A DNA stretch of 64,000 bases from Sphingobium sp. CR2-8 (GTDB taxonomy: Bacteria; Pseudomonadota; Alphaproteobacteria; Sphingomonadales; Sphingomonadaceae). The position numbers and the translations under genes are program-made. The stretch spans positions 2,358,501 through 2,422,500 of the forward strand of contig NZ_JAYKZY010000002.1 of the NCBI RefSeq assembly GCF_035818615.1. Reading direction: 5' to 3'. The notes beneath the pieces were generated by a model. That model was not told the origin of the DNA, ran no database searches, and saw nothing but the letters and a program-made list of their open reading frames with translations. Below, piece after piece: positions 31,668 through 41,098 of the stretch (its first letter is position 1; each line of letters opens with the position of its first letter).

Positions 31668-32993
31668 TCACGGCCGATACAGGTCGATCTCGATGCCATG
31701 GCGGTTGAGTTTGTCGTAGAAGGTTTTCCGGGGCAGATGCAGTTCGGCCATGGCGGACCGGGCGTCGCCCTGCACACGCTCCAGAACCTGGCGGATAACG
31801 CCCGCTTCGAACCGCTCGACCTGATGGGTGAGCGACAAGCGACGCCCGTCGTCCGGACCGTCCGCCTGCATCCCCAGCACCGTCCGCTTGGCGAAATTGG
31901 CCAGTTCGCGGACATTGCCGGGCCAGTCATGGTCCGCCAGATAGGCCTGAATATCCGCGCCGACATGGGGCACGTCCCGCTTCATCTGGTCCGCCGCCTG
32001 ATGCAGCAGATAGCCGAACAGCAGCGGAATGTCGGCGCGGCGTTCACGCAGCGGTGGGATGCGCAGTCGGACCATGTCGAGCCGATAGAGCAGGTCCGCG
32101 CGAAAACGCCCCTCGGTCACGCTCGCCTCGATCCCCGGCTTGGTCGCGGCGATCACGCGCAGGTCCACGGCCTGCGGTCGTTCCGCACCGACAGGCAGGA
32201 TTTCCCGTTCCTCCAGCACGCGCAGCAAGGCGCCCTGCAACCAGGACGGACTGCTCTCGATCTCGTCCAGAAAGAGCGACCCCTTGTTCGCGCGCGCGAT
32301 CCGGCCCGACTGGGTGGCGCGCGCGTGCGGCGTCCGCCCGCCTTCCTGGCCGAACAGGTCGACCTCGGCAATGGCGTCGGGCAGCGCGGCACAGTTGATG
32401 GCGACGAACGGGCGACCGCGCCTGCGGCTCCAGCGATGCAGCAGGGTCGCGACCAGTTCCTTGCCCGTGCCGGTTTCGCCCTCGATCAGGATGTCGACAT
32501 CGGCGTCGGCGACCTGGCGCATATTGTCGCGCAGCCGGACCATGGCCGGCGTCTCGCCGATCAGCGGTTCGCCGCCAGCGCTTTCATCGGCGGCCGCGCG
32601 CAGGCGGCGATTGTCGAGCACCAGTCGCCGCATTTCCAGCGCCCTGCGGGCCGACGCGATCAGATGGTCGGTGGCGAAGGGCTTTGCGATGAAATCGAAC
32701 GCCCCGGTCTTCAGCGCCGCCACCGCCATCGGCACGTCGCCATGGCCGGTCATCAGGATGACGGGAATTTCATGGTCGATCGCGGCGACCCGCTTGAACA
32801 ATTCCATGCCGTCCATGCGGGGCATCCGGATGTCCGACACGATCGCGCCGCCATAGCCTGCGTCCAGGCGCGCAAGCGCCGACGCGCCGTCGGCGAACGC
32901 CTCCACCGCCATGTCCGCCAATTGGAAGGACTGCACCAACGCCTTGCGCAGCGCTTCGTCATCATCGACCAGCAGGATCGGTATTTCCGTCAT
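31668..32993 (-). CDS. dctD: DctD-like response regulator with an AAA+ domain lacking GAFTGA
   Basis: The 441 aa NtrC-type protein has a receiver domain (LLVDDDE, phospho-acceptor Asp in VSDIRMPRMDG), a central AAA+ ATPase (Walker A GETGTGKE, Walker B LFLDEIE, arginine-finger region FRADLLYRL) and a C-terminal Fis-type HTH (LPRKTFYDKLNRHGI). It would control dctA with the adjacent kinase. The sigma-54 contact loop GAFTGA, normally just after LFGxE, is absent: the residues are GGRTPHARATQ. Members lacking this loop usually act on sigma-70 promoters. It overlaps dctB by four bases. Confidence 0.88.
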   Translation of the reverse strand: MTEIPILLVDDDEALRKALVQSFQLADMAVEAFADGASALARLDAGYGGAIVSDIRMPRMDGMELFKRVAAIDHEIPVILMTGHGDVPMAVAALKTGAFDFIAKPFATDHLIASARRALEMRRLVLDNRRLRAAADESAGGEPLIGETPAMVRLRDNMRQVADADVDILIEGETGTGKELVATLLHRWSRRRGRPFVAINCAALPDAIAEVDLFGQEGGRTPHARATQSGRIARANKGSLFLDEIESSPSWLQGALLRVLEEREILPVGAERPQAVDLRVIAATKPGIEASVTEGRFRADLLYRLDMVRLRIPPLRERRADIPLLFGYLLHQAADQMKRDVPHVGADIQAYLADHDWPGNVRELANFAKRTVLGMQADGPDDGRRLSLTHQVERFEAGVIRQVLERVQGDARSAMAELHLPRKTFYDKLNRHGIEIDLYRP

Positions 32994-34759
32994 AGGGCAT
33001 CCAATGTCATGCGGAACAGCGTATGGTCGTCACCGGCCACATGATCGAGCGTCCCGCCGAACTCGATCATGATGTCGCGGGCAATGTGCAGGCCTAGGCC
33101 AAGGCCGCCCGTCTTGGTGGTGGCGAACGGCATGAACAGATCGTCGGCGATCGCCGGATCGATGCCGGGGCCGCTATCGCGGATGTCCAGTATCACCCGG
33201 TCGTCCGATCGCGTCAGCGCGATCCTGACCCATGGATCGGGTCGGCCCTGCACCGATTCCAGTGCGTTGGTGAGCAGGTTTACGAGCACCTGTTCCAGCC
33301 GGACGCGCCCGGCCCGGACCTTGAGGCCGGGGTCGGGTTTCGGCAGTTCGAGACGTACCCCGGCGCTGCGGAACCGGTCCCCCACCAGCAGGCGCACGCC
33401 ATCGATCGCCTGGGTCAGTGACACCGGGCCGATCGTTCCGACGCCGCGCCGGGCATAGCGGCGCAGTTGCGCGGTGATGCTGCCGATCCGATCGGTCATC
33501 GCGACGATTTCGCGCAGGTTGACGGCGACCTGTTCGGGTTGCGCGCGCGACAGGAAGGCCGACGCATTTTCGGCAAAGGTGCGGATCGTCGCCACCGGCT
33601 GGTTGATTTCATGGGCGACCCCGGCCGAAATCGTGCCCAGCGTACCCAGGCGATTGGCATGGGCCAGTTCCTCGCGCGCCTGGCGATAGCGTTGGTCGGC
33701 GGATGCGCGCGCGTCCATTTCCCGCGCCAGATCGTCGGTGCGCAGGGCGACTTCCCGCTCCAGCAATATGCGCGCGTGATGCGCCCGACGTCGCCGCGCG
33801 ATCACCCAGGCCATGGCACCGAGCAGCAGCGACAGCAGGATGGCGAACAGCATAGCGGCGATTTCCGCCCGCTGTCGCGCCGCCTGCATCACCCCGTCCA
33901 GCGGCTCGATATGATAGAGCCGCCATCCGGGCACGGGCACGGCAAGCGTCGCGGTCATCGCCCGCGACCCGTCCCGCATCCGGGTCAGGCCGTCGGCCCC
34001 GATCGCGATGCCCAGCGGCGTCAATGGCGCGCCGCCAAACTGCAGCGCCTGCTTGATCTGCGCCTTGCGCGCCGGGGCGATCGGCCGCAGCGCGCGAAAA
34101 CGGAGCGCCGGGTCGCTGCTCAGCAACAGGACCCCGTTGGCGTCGGCCACGAAGCTGAGCGCACGCCGATCCCGCCAGGTCCGCTCGATCGCGTCGAACT
34201 CCACCTTGACCACGACCACGCCGATCGGGCCGTCGCTACCTTCGATCCGGCGGGACAGATAGAGGCCCGGACGGTGGCTGACGGTGCCGAGCGCGAAATA
34301 TTCGCCGCCGCCCTTGGTCCAGCCCAGGCGATAATAGGGACGGAAGCTGTAATCCTGTCCGACGAAACTGTTGGGCAGGCGCGCATTGGACGCGGCGGTC
34401 GTCCGGCCGTGACGATCCAGCGCGAAGATGGCGCCGGCGCCGGTCTTCGCCTTCAGCACGGCCAGCTTGTCGTTCAGCGCCATGTCCACCCTGCCCGACC
34501 GCAAAGCGGCGCGCAGATCGGGATATTCGCTCAGGACCACCGGCAGCAGGCGGAATTTCTGCAATTCGGATTCCAGCAACCGCAGCACAGCCCGGGTCTG
34601 CTGCGTGGTTTCGTCCCGCTCGGTCGCGACAGCCGTCGCGCGCAGGGCCAGATGATAGCGCTCGGCAAAGAGGGCGGATGCCGATCCGATCGTCGCGATG
34701 CAGAGCAGCAAGACTGCGGTGCGGCGGAACCATAAGGGTAGGGAAGCGAACCGGCTCAT
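32990..34759 (-). CDS. dctB: DctB-like C4-dicarboxylate sensor histidine kinase
   Basis: The ~589 aa membrane kinase has a first helix at about residues 8-27, a periplasmic PAS/Cache-type sensing region (about 28-285), a second helix (about 288-308), a coiled linker, the H-box GVAHEINQPVATIRTF (His near residue 385), and a HATPase domain (VLVNLLTNALES, DSGPGIDP, GGLGLGLHIA). This is the DctB architecture, which senses succinate, malate or fumarate outside the cytoplasmic membrane. Start MSRFASLPL chosen; a longer frame begins at 34804. The next gene, with a four-base overlap, is its regulator. Confidence 0.9.
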   Translation of the reverse strand: MSRFASLPLWFRRTAVLLLCIATIGSASALFAERYHLALRATAVATERDETTQQTRAVLRLLESELQKFRLLPVVLSEYPDLRAALRSGRVDMALNDKLAVLKAKTGAGAIFALDRHGRTTAASNARLPNSFVGQDYSFRPYYRLGWTKGGGEYFALGTVSHRPGLYLSRRIEGSDGPIGVVVVKVEFDAIERTWRDRRALSFVADANGVLLLSSDPALRFRALRPIAPARKAQIKQALQFGGAPLTPLGIAIGADGLTRMRDGSRAMTATLAVPVPGWRLYHIEPLDGVMQAARQRAEIAAMLFAILLSLLLGAMAWVIARRRRAHHARILLEREVALRTDDLAREMDARASADQRYRQAREELAHANRLGTLGTISAGVAHEINQPVATIRTFAENASAFLSRAQPEQVAVNLREIVAMTDRIGSITAQLRRYARRGVGTIGPVSLTQAIDGVRLLVGDRFRSAGVRLELPKPDPGLKVRAGRVRLEQVLVNLLTNALESVQGRPDPWVRIALTRSDDRVILDIRDSGPGIDPAIADDLFMPFATTKTGGLGLGLHIARDIMIEFGGTLDHVAGDDHTLFRMTLDAL

Positions 34760-34762
34760 ATT

Positions 34763-34810
34763 TGTGCGGATTATCACACAATTCCTGCCAAAGCGATGTG
34801 GCAATCCACA
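34763..34810. promoter_or_regulatory. Two DctD-type upstream activator palindromes
   Basis: Site 1 (34763-34780) reads TGTG...CACA with inner CGGATTATCA. Site 2 (34797-34810) is a near-perfect dyad, TGTGGCAATCCACA. Rhizobial DctD binds tandem TGTG-N10-CACA-type sites upstream of dctA, and these match in form, spacing and location between dctB and dctA. No clear GG-N10-GC sigma-54 promoter is seen between the sites and dctA. Confidence 0.6.
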
Positions 34811-34972
34811 TATTCACGTCCGGGCCGCTCAAGACGATGCGCGATAATTTCATTGTATATCAGCATATTGCTCGATTTATCTCTCTAGATTTGCCGCCCC
34901 CCCTTTTCCGCCGCACCATCACGACGCCGCAAAGACTGAGCCAGCGGCGGCTATGGAGATGGAGCAAACGCC

Positions 34973-36319
34973 ATGATCAATCAGACCTTCCCGGCATCCG
35001 CGCCGACGCCCCGCCGGAAGGGCCTTGCTTCACAGCTCTATGTGCAGGTTCTGGTCGCGATCATGCTCGGCGCGCTGCTCGGTCATTTCTGGCCCGTTTA
35101 TGGCGAAGCGATGAAGCCGTTGGGTGATGGCTTCATCAAATTGGTCAAGATGATCATTGCGCCGGTCATCTTCCTGACCATCGTCACCGGCATTGCAGGC
35201 ATGAAGGAACTGGGATCGGTCGGCCGCGTGGCGGCCAAGGCCTTCGCCTATTTCCTTACCTTTTCCACGCTGGCGCTGGTCGTGGGCCTGATCGTCGCCA
35301 ATGTCGTCCAGCCGGGCGCGGGCATGAACATCGATCCGGCGACGCTCGATGGCGGCGCGGTCGCCGACTATGCCGCTAAAGCGCATGAATTGACCCTGAC
35401 CGGCTTTTTGCTGGGCGTCATTCCCACGACATTGGTCAGCGCCTTCACCGACGGCAATATTCTCCAGATCCTGCTGGTCGCGATCCTGTTCGGAATCGCC
35501 ATCAGCCTGGTCGGCGAACCTGCCACGCCCGTGATTCGCTTCCTGGAACGGTTGAGCCTGATCGTCTTCAAACTGGTATCGATCCTGATGCGCGCGGCCC
35601 CCATCGGCGCATTCGGGGCGATCGCCTTCACCATCGGCAAATATGGCGTCGGCAGCCTGGCCAATCTGGGCGCGTTGGTAGCGACCTTCTACCTGACGTC
35701 GCTGCTGTTCGTGGTCGTGGTGCTGGGCACGGTCGCCCGCCTGACCGGCTTTTCCATCTTCAAGCTGCTGCGTTACCTGAAGGCCGAGTTGCTGCTGGTC
35801 CTGGGCACATCCTCGTCCGAAGCCGCCCTGCCCAACCTCATTGAAAAAATGGAGCGGGCGGGCTGCGAAAAGTCCATCGTCGGGCTGGTCGTGCCCACCG
35901 GCTATAGCTTCAACCTCGACGGCACGAACATCTACATGACGCTGGCGGCGCTGTTCATCGCCCAGGCGACCGGGGTGGACCTGACGCTGGGGCAGGAATT
36001 GCTGCTGCTGGGCGTTGCGATGCTGTCGTCCAAGGGCGCTGCCGGTGTGACCGGCGCCGGTTTCATCACGCTCGCCGCCACCCTGTCGATCGTGCCCACC
36101 GTGCCGCTGGCCGGCATGGCGCTGATCCTGGGCGTCGATCGCTTCATGAGCGAGTGCCGCAGCCTGACCAACTTCATCGGCAATGCGGTAGCCACCATCG
36201 TCGTCGCGCGGTGGGAAGGCGGGCTGGACCGCGAGAAACTGACCGCCGCGCTCGACGGGCGGATTGCCGCGCCGACCGTTGTCGAAACGTCGCCGCAGGC
36301 TGCCGTCGCCGCCGCCTGA
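34973..36319 (+). CDS. dctA: C4-dicarboxylate:cation symporter DctA
   Basis: The 448 aa inner-membrane symporter of the DAACS family takes up succinate, fumarate and malate with protons or sodium. It has about eight helices and two re-entrant loops. Family motifs present: [11 protein letters not shown] (first hairpin), the [14 protein letters not shown] substrate motif and [13 protein letters not shown] (second hairpin). Length is normal. It is divergent from dctBD and preceded by tandem DctD-type sites; ggagatggag serves as ribosome site. Fumarate made by FAH-type hydrolases could enter the same pool, though DctA itself imports external acids. Confidence 0.95.
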   Translation: MINQTFPASAPTPRRKGLASQLYVQVLVAIMLGALLGHFWPVYGEAMKPLGDGFIKLVKMIIAPVIFLTIVTGIAGMKELGSVGRVAAKAFAYFLTFSTLALVVGLIVANVVQPGAGMNIDPATLDGGAVADYAAKAHELTLTGFLLGVIPTTLVSAFTDGNILQILLVAILFGIAISLVGEPATPVIRFLERLSLIVFKLVSILMRAAPIGAFGAIAFTIGKYGVGSLANLGALVATFYLTSLLFVVVVLGTVARLTGFSIFKLLRYLKAELLLVLGTSSSEAALPNLIEKMERAGCEKSIVGLVVPTGYSFNLDGTNIYMTLAALFIAQATGVDLTLGQELLLLGVAMLSSKGAAGVTGAGFITLAATLSIVPTVPLAGMALILGVDRFMSECRSLTNFIGNAVATIVVARWEGGLDREKLTAALDGRIAAPTVVETSPQAAVAAA

Positions 36320-36382
36320 CATGTTTCCCGGAGATGCGCGCCGACCATAGGCCGCCCTCCGCTACCCGATCGGTCCAAACCC

Positions 36383-37837
36383 ATGTTCACGACACGCCTG
36401 CTATGCGGCGCGATGACGCTCGCCTGCGCGATGCCCGCCGCCGCGCAAACCATCGTCCAGGCCCCCGCCCCCGCAACCTATCCTGCCGCCGCCCAGGGCG
36501 ATGGCGCCACGACGAAAGGCTACAATCTTTCCAGATGGGCGGAAGACTGGAGCCGCTATCGTGATCCGGCCAAGCGCGACGACATTCTGGACCGCCTGAA
36601 ATATCTGCCGCTCGACCAGGATAGCGACATCTATCTGACACTCAGCGGTGAGGCGCGGTTGCGCATGAACCTGACCAGCAACCCGCAGCTGAACGAAGGA
36701 CCGGAACAAAGGCAGGATATCATACGCCTGGTCGGCGGCGCGGACCTGCATATCGGCGAACATCTCCGTTTCTATGGCGAAATCGCCCATGGACGATTGT
36801 CGGGCAGGAATGTCGGGACACCGTCTGGATCGCTGCGCAACAATTTCGTCCGCCAGCAATATTTCGTGGAGGCGAAGGGACGTGTGGGCGAGGTCGATCT
36901 GGGCATCCGCTATGGGCGGCAGGAATTTACCGATGGCCCCAGCCTGCTGATTTCCCAGCGCGACAACAATACCATCCGCTTCGTCGTGAACGGTGCGCGA
37001 GTCTGGGCGCGTACGCCGACGATGCGCGCGACGTTGTTCGACTTCGAGACGACCGACCTGGGCAATGGCGGCCTGGGCGACGATGTGCCCGACAGGAACC
37101 GGCGGTTCAGCGGCGTGTCGGCAGGCTTCGTGCTGCCGGATCATTGGCTGGGCGGGTCCAGCCTCTATTTCGATCCCTTTTTCTGGCGGCGGCGCAATCG
37201 CGTGGGGACATGGGGCGGCGTCGTGTCGCCCGCCGTGCGCTATTATTCCGGGGCAAGGCTTTGGGGCGATGTCGGTCCCGTGGCGATCGATTGGACCCTG
37301 GTCCACCAATATGGGCAGTTCAACGATCGCCCGATCCGCGCCTGGCAGGCCTTTGCCGCGCAGACGGTCAGGCTGGGCGCGGACAAGAGCGCCCCGCGGG
37401 TCGGTGTCCATGTCGATTATGGCAGCGGCGGGGGCGGCTATGACAAGGGCACATTGCGCAATGCCTATGCGCCGTTCGGCAACAATATCTATTTCAGCTA
37501 TGGCCTGTTCCTGACCGCCACCAATCTGATCGCGATCGCGCCCAATGTCTCTTTCCAGCCCTTGAAAGGCGTGCGCGCCAGCCTGGAATATCAGTTGAGC
37601 TGGCGCGACGATGTGCGCGATGCGGTCTATCGTGCCAACTATACACCCTATGTCGGCACCGAACGGGTCGCAGGCAAGGCCGTGGCGCGGCTGGCCCGCA
37701 TGCAGATCGTCTATGCGATCTCGCCCCGGCTGACGCTGACCACGCGCGCGGAATATCTTCAGGCGCAGACGGTGTTGAAGACAGCAGGCTACCGCAACTC
37801 CGCCTTCCTCGCTACCTGGCTGAGCTTTCAATTCTGA
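36383..37837 (+). CDS. Alginate export (AlgE-like) family outer-membrane porin
   Basis: The 484 aa protein has a signal peptide (about residues 1-22, ...CAMPAAAQ) and an alginate-export-type beta barrel (PF13372-like): DIYLTLSGEARLRMNL, QQYFVEAKG, LGIRYGRQEFTDG, FDPFFWRRRNR, and a terminal LSFQF with Phe. In non-alginate producers this family acts as a substrate porin. It is 63 bases after dctA in the same direction, so it may pass organic acids through the outer membrane for DctA. The precise substrate is unproven. Confidence 0.88.
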   Translation: MFTTRLLCGAMTLACAMPAAAQTIVQAPAPATYPAAAQGDGATTKGYNLSRWAEDWSRYRDPAKRDDILDRLKYLPLDQDSDIYLTLSGEARLRMNLTSNPQLNEGPEQRQDIIRLVGGADLHIGEHLRFYGEIAHGRLSGRNVGTPSGSLRNNFVRQQYFVEAKGRVGEVDLGIRYGRQEFTDGPSLLISQRDNNTIRFVVNGARVWARTPTMRATLFDFETTDLGNGGLGDDVPDRNRRFSGVSAGFVLPDHWLGGSSLYFDPFFWRRRNRVGTWGGVVSPAVRYYSGARLWGDVGPVAIDWTLVHQYGQFNDRPIRAWQAFAAQTVRLGADKSAPRVGVHVDYGSGGGGYDKGTLRNAYAPFGNNIYFSYGLFLTATNLIAIAPNVSFQPLKGVRASLEYQLSWRDDVRDAVYRANYTPYVGTERVAGKAVARLARMQIVYAISPRLTLTTRAEYLQAQTVLKTAGYRNSAFLATWLSFQF

Positions 37838-37974
37838 GGATGCCATGGGCGGTGGCCGCCCTGTTACCGGCATCCTCTCTGGCCGATCCGGAAAGCCATG
37901 ATCGCGATCGCTCCGTAGGTCTGCGCCCATGGCTGGCGCGCGTCGAGGCCACACTTGTCGGCCGCGGACGCTAG

Positions 37975-40900
37975 CTAAAATACGAGTTGGTGACGGCCTG
38001 CGCCCACTTCCTGCCCCGCGCCCTGGACGATAATTTCGGCGCGCGCATTTGGTGGGACGACAACATCCAGTGCAGCCTTTCCGTCCCGGTAGGTCCATCG
38101 CGTCTGGATGCGTCCCCTCACGCTATCAACCGTTCCCCCGAACTGCGTAATGCGAGGATCGAGCATCGGTGCGACGCGAAATTTCGCAAAGCCCGGCTCG
38201 ATCGGGTCGATGCCCGCGACCCTGCGGTAGAGAAACCCGCATACCGCGCCGAGCGCGTAATGGTTGAACGAGTTCATCGCGACATCGCCGGTGTCGCCAT
38301 TCCACCGCTCCCATATCGTCGTCGCGCCCTTTCGGACCATGTAGCCCCAAGAGGGAAAATCGGTGCGCGTCAGCAAGTCCCATGCGAGCTTGTCTTCCCC
38401 GACGTCCACCAGCGCATCGAGCGCCAGCGGCGTGCCGAGGAAACCGGTGGAAAGCAAGGTGCCGCGTCGGCGAATATCTGCGGCCAGCAGTGCGCCTGCC
38501 TTGGCGCGCAGGGCGTCTGGAACGAGACCAAGGCGCAGCGCGAGAATATAGCTGCAATGGCTACCGTTGCCGACCGTGCCGTCGGCCTTGACGAAGGCGG
38601 CGGCGAACGCATCGCGAATCCGGCCATGCTGCGCGCGCCAGCGGGCCGCTTCGGACGGTCGGCCGGTCCACTCCGCCATCTGCGCCAACTGGTCGACCGA
38701 GCGGGCCAGCATGGCGGTCCCGATCAGCGCCTTGGGCGTGGTTTCGTCCATCGGCGATTTCGCGTCGAGCGCCAGCCAGTCGCCAAGGTCGGCCCCGCGA
38801 TCCTTGCTCCATAGCCCGTCAGGGTTGGTCGCCAATATGCCGCTGACATAGGCGGTCATCGCGGCCCAGTTTTCATCGACTATCGTGCGATCGCCGCTGT
38901 GTACATAGGCCGTGTAGGGCAGCATCACCCCGGCATCGGCCCATCCCGGCGTCGCGCTGTTGGTGCCCCATCCCAGTGCTTCGGGGGACGGCGCCCAGAG
39001 CGGATAGGCGCCATTTGCCGCCTGTGTGTCGCGCAGCGTGCGACTGTAGGAGCGGGTGAAGGCGCCCACGTCCATATTGAAGCTCGCCGCGTCCCAGAAT
39101 ATCTGCGCGTCCCCGGTCCATCCCAGTCGCTCGTCCCGCTGGGGGCAGTCGGTCGGGATGCCCATGAAATTGGAACGCTGGCTCCAGAGCGTGTTCAGCC
39201 ACAGCTTCTGGACAGTGGGATCGCTGATCTGGAAGGTGCCGGTTTCCGGCATGGCGCTGGAAAGCTGGATGCCCGCGACCATGTCGAGCGTCAGCGTCGC
39301 TACGCCATCGACTTCCGCATAGCGAAACCCCTGATAGCTGAAGATAGGTTCCAACGTTTCCGGCTTGCCCGTGCCCTGGAGCCAGTAACGATCCTCCGCC
39401 CGGGCGGCGCGCAGATTGCGGCGATCCAGTTCGCCCTTGTCCGACAGGATTTCGGCATGGCGGACGATGACCTGCTGGCCAGCGCCCCCCTTCACCTGCA
39501 ACCGGACGCGGCCTGCGAAATTCTGGCCGAAATCGATGATATGGCGGTTGGGGCCGCGCTTGTGGATCGTGACGGGGGACAGGGTTCTGATCGCGCGCAC
39601 CGGTTCGGCAAGTGCGGCGGAACAGGGCGTGGTCGGCGATGGCGCCTGCCACGCGCGATCCCACCGGCTGTCGTCGAAACCCGGCCTGTTCCATCCGCTT
39701 TGCGCCAGGCGAAGGTCCTGATCCTCCCCGGCATAGATTTCCGACATGAGTACGGGTGCGTCGGCATGACGCCAGTCCGTATCGGTCGCGACATGCTCGA
39801 TGCGCCCGTCCCGTCTTGTGATTTCCAGCACGGCGCGCATGCGGCGCGGCGCGGCGCCAAAGGCGTAGCGGCCATTGGGCGCTTGGTAGCTCGCATAATA
39901 GCCGTCGCCTACCATGGCTGCGATGACATTGGCGCCGTCTCGCATCAGCCTGGTGACGTCATAGCTACGGTAGGGAATGCGGGCGGCGTAATTGGCCGGT
40001 TCGCATTGCAGTTCATCGTCGTTGATCCGGCCGCCGTTGAGCCACAGGCGATAACCGCCCAGCGCCGCAATATAGAGCCGTGCCTGCGCAATCGCGCCCC
40101 TGCTTTCAAAAGCCCGGCGCAACAATCGGGCTGGTGTGGGCGGCCATGGGAAGATGGGCTGTTTCTCAAGAGCGGCGGCGGCCGACCATGGCCCCTTGTC
40201 GCCCAGCCGCGTTTCCCACCCCTTGGTAATGCGCTGCGCAGACCCGGCCGATCCATCCAGCCGGATCTGCGCGGCAAGCGATACGAACGGCTTGACGAAG
40301 AATCCGGGCGTCGGCGCAACGTCGACGGTGAGGACATGCTCGCCCGCCGCAAGGTCCAGCGGCAGACGGGACGCGGGCGCTCCACCGAATGCATTGGGAT
40401 CGCGTGCAGGCAAGGCGAGCGGTCGGCCATCCAGCATCAGCCGGGACATCACGCCGTCGCCGATGATGGTCAGCAGCGCGGTCCCCGCACCGCTTTGGAA
40501 TGCGAGGCGGAACGAACGTGGTTGCGCAGGAGAAGGCGCGGCGCCGCCGACCCATGTGGCCCCTGCGATACGATCGTCGCGCTCCGTGCCGCCCTCGACG
40601 GCCAGCCAGTCGCCGCGCCAGTCCTGCTCGGCGAGCAAGCCCATTTCCCAGCGGGCAGCTTGGCTCTGAGACGATTGGCCTGACTGGTCCCAGACCTGCA
40701 CTGTCCAATGACAGGTCTGACCCGATCGCAGTGACTGACCTGCATAGAGGATGCCTGTGCAGGCTGCGCTTTCGACACGCCCGCTGTCCCACAGGTCGCC
40801 GTGTCCCCGCTTCAGCGCTGCCAGGCTGGAAGACACGAGGATATGGTATGCGGCCTGCATCGTGCCCACTCCGGCCTCGATCCGCCAGGACAGCGCCGGT

Positions 40901-41055
40901 TGCCGGTCATCAATGCCGATCGGCGTCTCCCGCATCGCGGTCCGCAGCCCCGTCACGGTCGGGTTCGCTGGCGATCCCGCCGCCATCGCCCCCTGTGCGC
41001 CCAATCCGACGATAGCGCCGGTAGCCAGGAAAGATCGGCGGTCGAGATGGGGCAT
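37975..41055 (-). CDS. GH78 alpha-L-rhamnosidase, exported
   Basis: The 1026 aa enzyme carries the GH78 layout: a Tat-like signal (LDRRSFLATGAIVGLGAQGA), N-terminal beta-sandwich modules, and an (alpha/alpha)6 catalytic domain. The hallmark segment CPQRDERLGWTGDAQIF (about residue 640) contains the conserved acidic residues, and a C-terminal beta domain (FAKFRVAPMLDPRITQFGG) follows. GH78 enzymes release rhamnose from naringin, rutin, hesperidin and RG-I. It lies 43 bases behind a GH1 gene, and together they could strip rutinose- or neohesperidose-type disaccharides. Confidence 0.95.
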   Translation of the reverse strand: MPHLDRRSFLATGAIVGLGAQGAMAAGSPANPTVTGLRTAMRETPIGIDDRQPALSWRIEAGVGTMQAAYHILVSSSLAALKRGHGDLWDSGRVESAACTGILYAGQSLRSGQTCHWTVQVWDQSGQSSQSQAARWEMGLLAEQDWRGDWLAVEGGTERDDRIAGATWVGGAAPSPAQPRSFRLAFQSGAGTALLTIIGDGVMSRLMLDGRPLALPARDPNAFGGAPASRLPLDLAAGEHVLTVDVAPTPGFFVKPFVSLAAQIRLDGSAGSAQRITKGWETRLGDKGPWSAAAALEKQPIFPWPPTPARLLRRAFESRGAIAQARLYIAALGGYRLWLNGGRINDDELQCEPANYAARIPYRSYDVTRLMRDGANVIAAMVGDGYYASYQAPNGRYAFGAAPRRMRAVLEITRRDGRIEHVATDTDWRHADAPVLMSEIYAGEDQDLRLAQSGWNRPGFDDSRWDRAWQAPSPTTPCSAALAEPVRAIRTLSPVTIHKRGPNRHIIDFGQNFAGRVRLQVKGGAGQQVIVRHAEILSDKGELDRRNLRAARAEDRYWLQGTGKPETLEPIFSYQGFRYAEVDGVATLTLDMVAGIQLSSAMPETGTFQISDPTVQKLWLNTLWSQRSNFMGIPTDCPQRDERLGWTGDAQIFWDAASFNMDVGAFTRSYSRTLRDTQAANGAYPLWAPSPEALGWGTNSATPGWADAGVMLPYTAYVHSGDRTIVDENWAAMTAYVSGILATNPDGLWSKDRGADLGDWLALDAKSPMDETTPKALIGTAMLARSVDQLAQMAEWTGRPSEAARWRAQHGRIRDAFAAAFVKADGTVGNGSHCSYILALRLGLVPDALRAKAGALLAADIRRRGTLLSTGFLGTPLALDALVDVGEDKLAWDLLTRTDFPSWGYMVRKGATTIWERWNGDTGDVAMNSFNHYALGAVCGFLYRRVAGIDPIEPGFAKFRVAPMLDPRITQFGGTVDSVRGRIQTRWTYRDGKAALDVVVPPNARAEIIVQGAGQEVGAGRHQLVF

Positions 41056-41098
41056 CAGATTATCCTAGGTGACAAAGTCGAGCAGATGGGCGGACGCT

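Noticed and set aside
34811..34972. Possible sigma-54 promoter before dctA
   Set aside because: A TTGC-like -12 exists near 34868, but no GG lies ten bases before the GC, so the invariant pattern is missing.
37838..37974. Terminator after the porin gene
   Set aside because: A GGGCGG/CCGCCC stem is present, but it is short and has no following T-run.
36401..38098. 565-codon minus-strand frame opposite the porin
   Set aside because: It mirrors the porin coding sequence and lacks a signal, domain or ribosome site.
38899..40683. 594-codon plus-strand frame opposite the GH78 gene
   Set aside because: The GH78 reading is supported by signal peptide and catalytic motifs; the opposite frame is low-complexity shadow.
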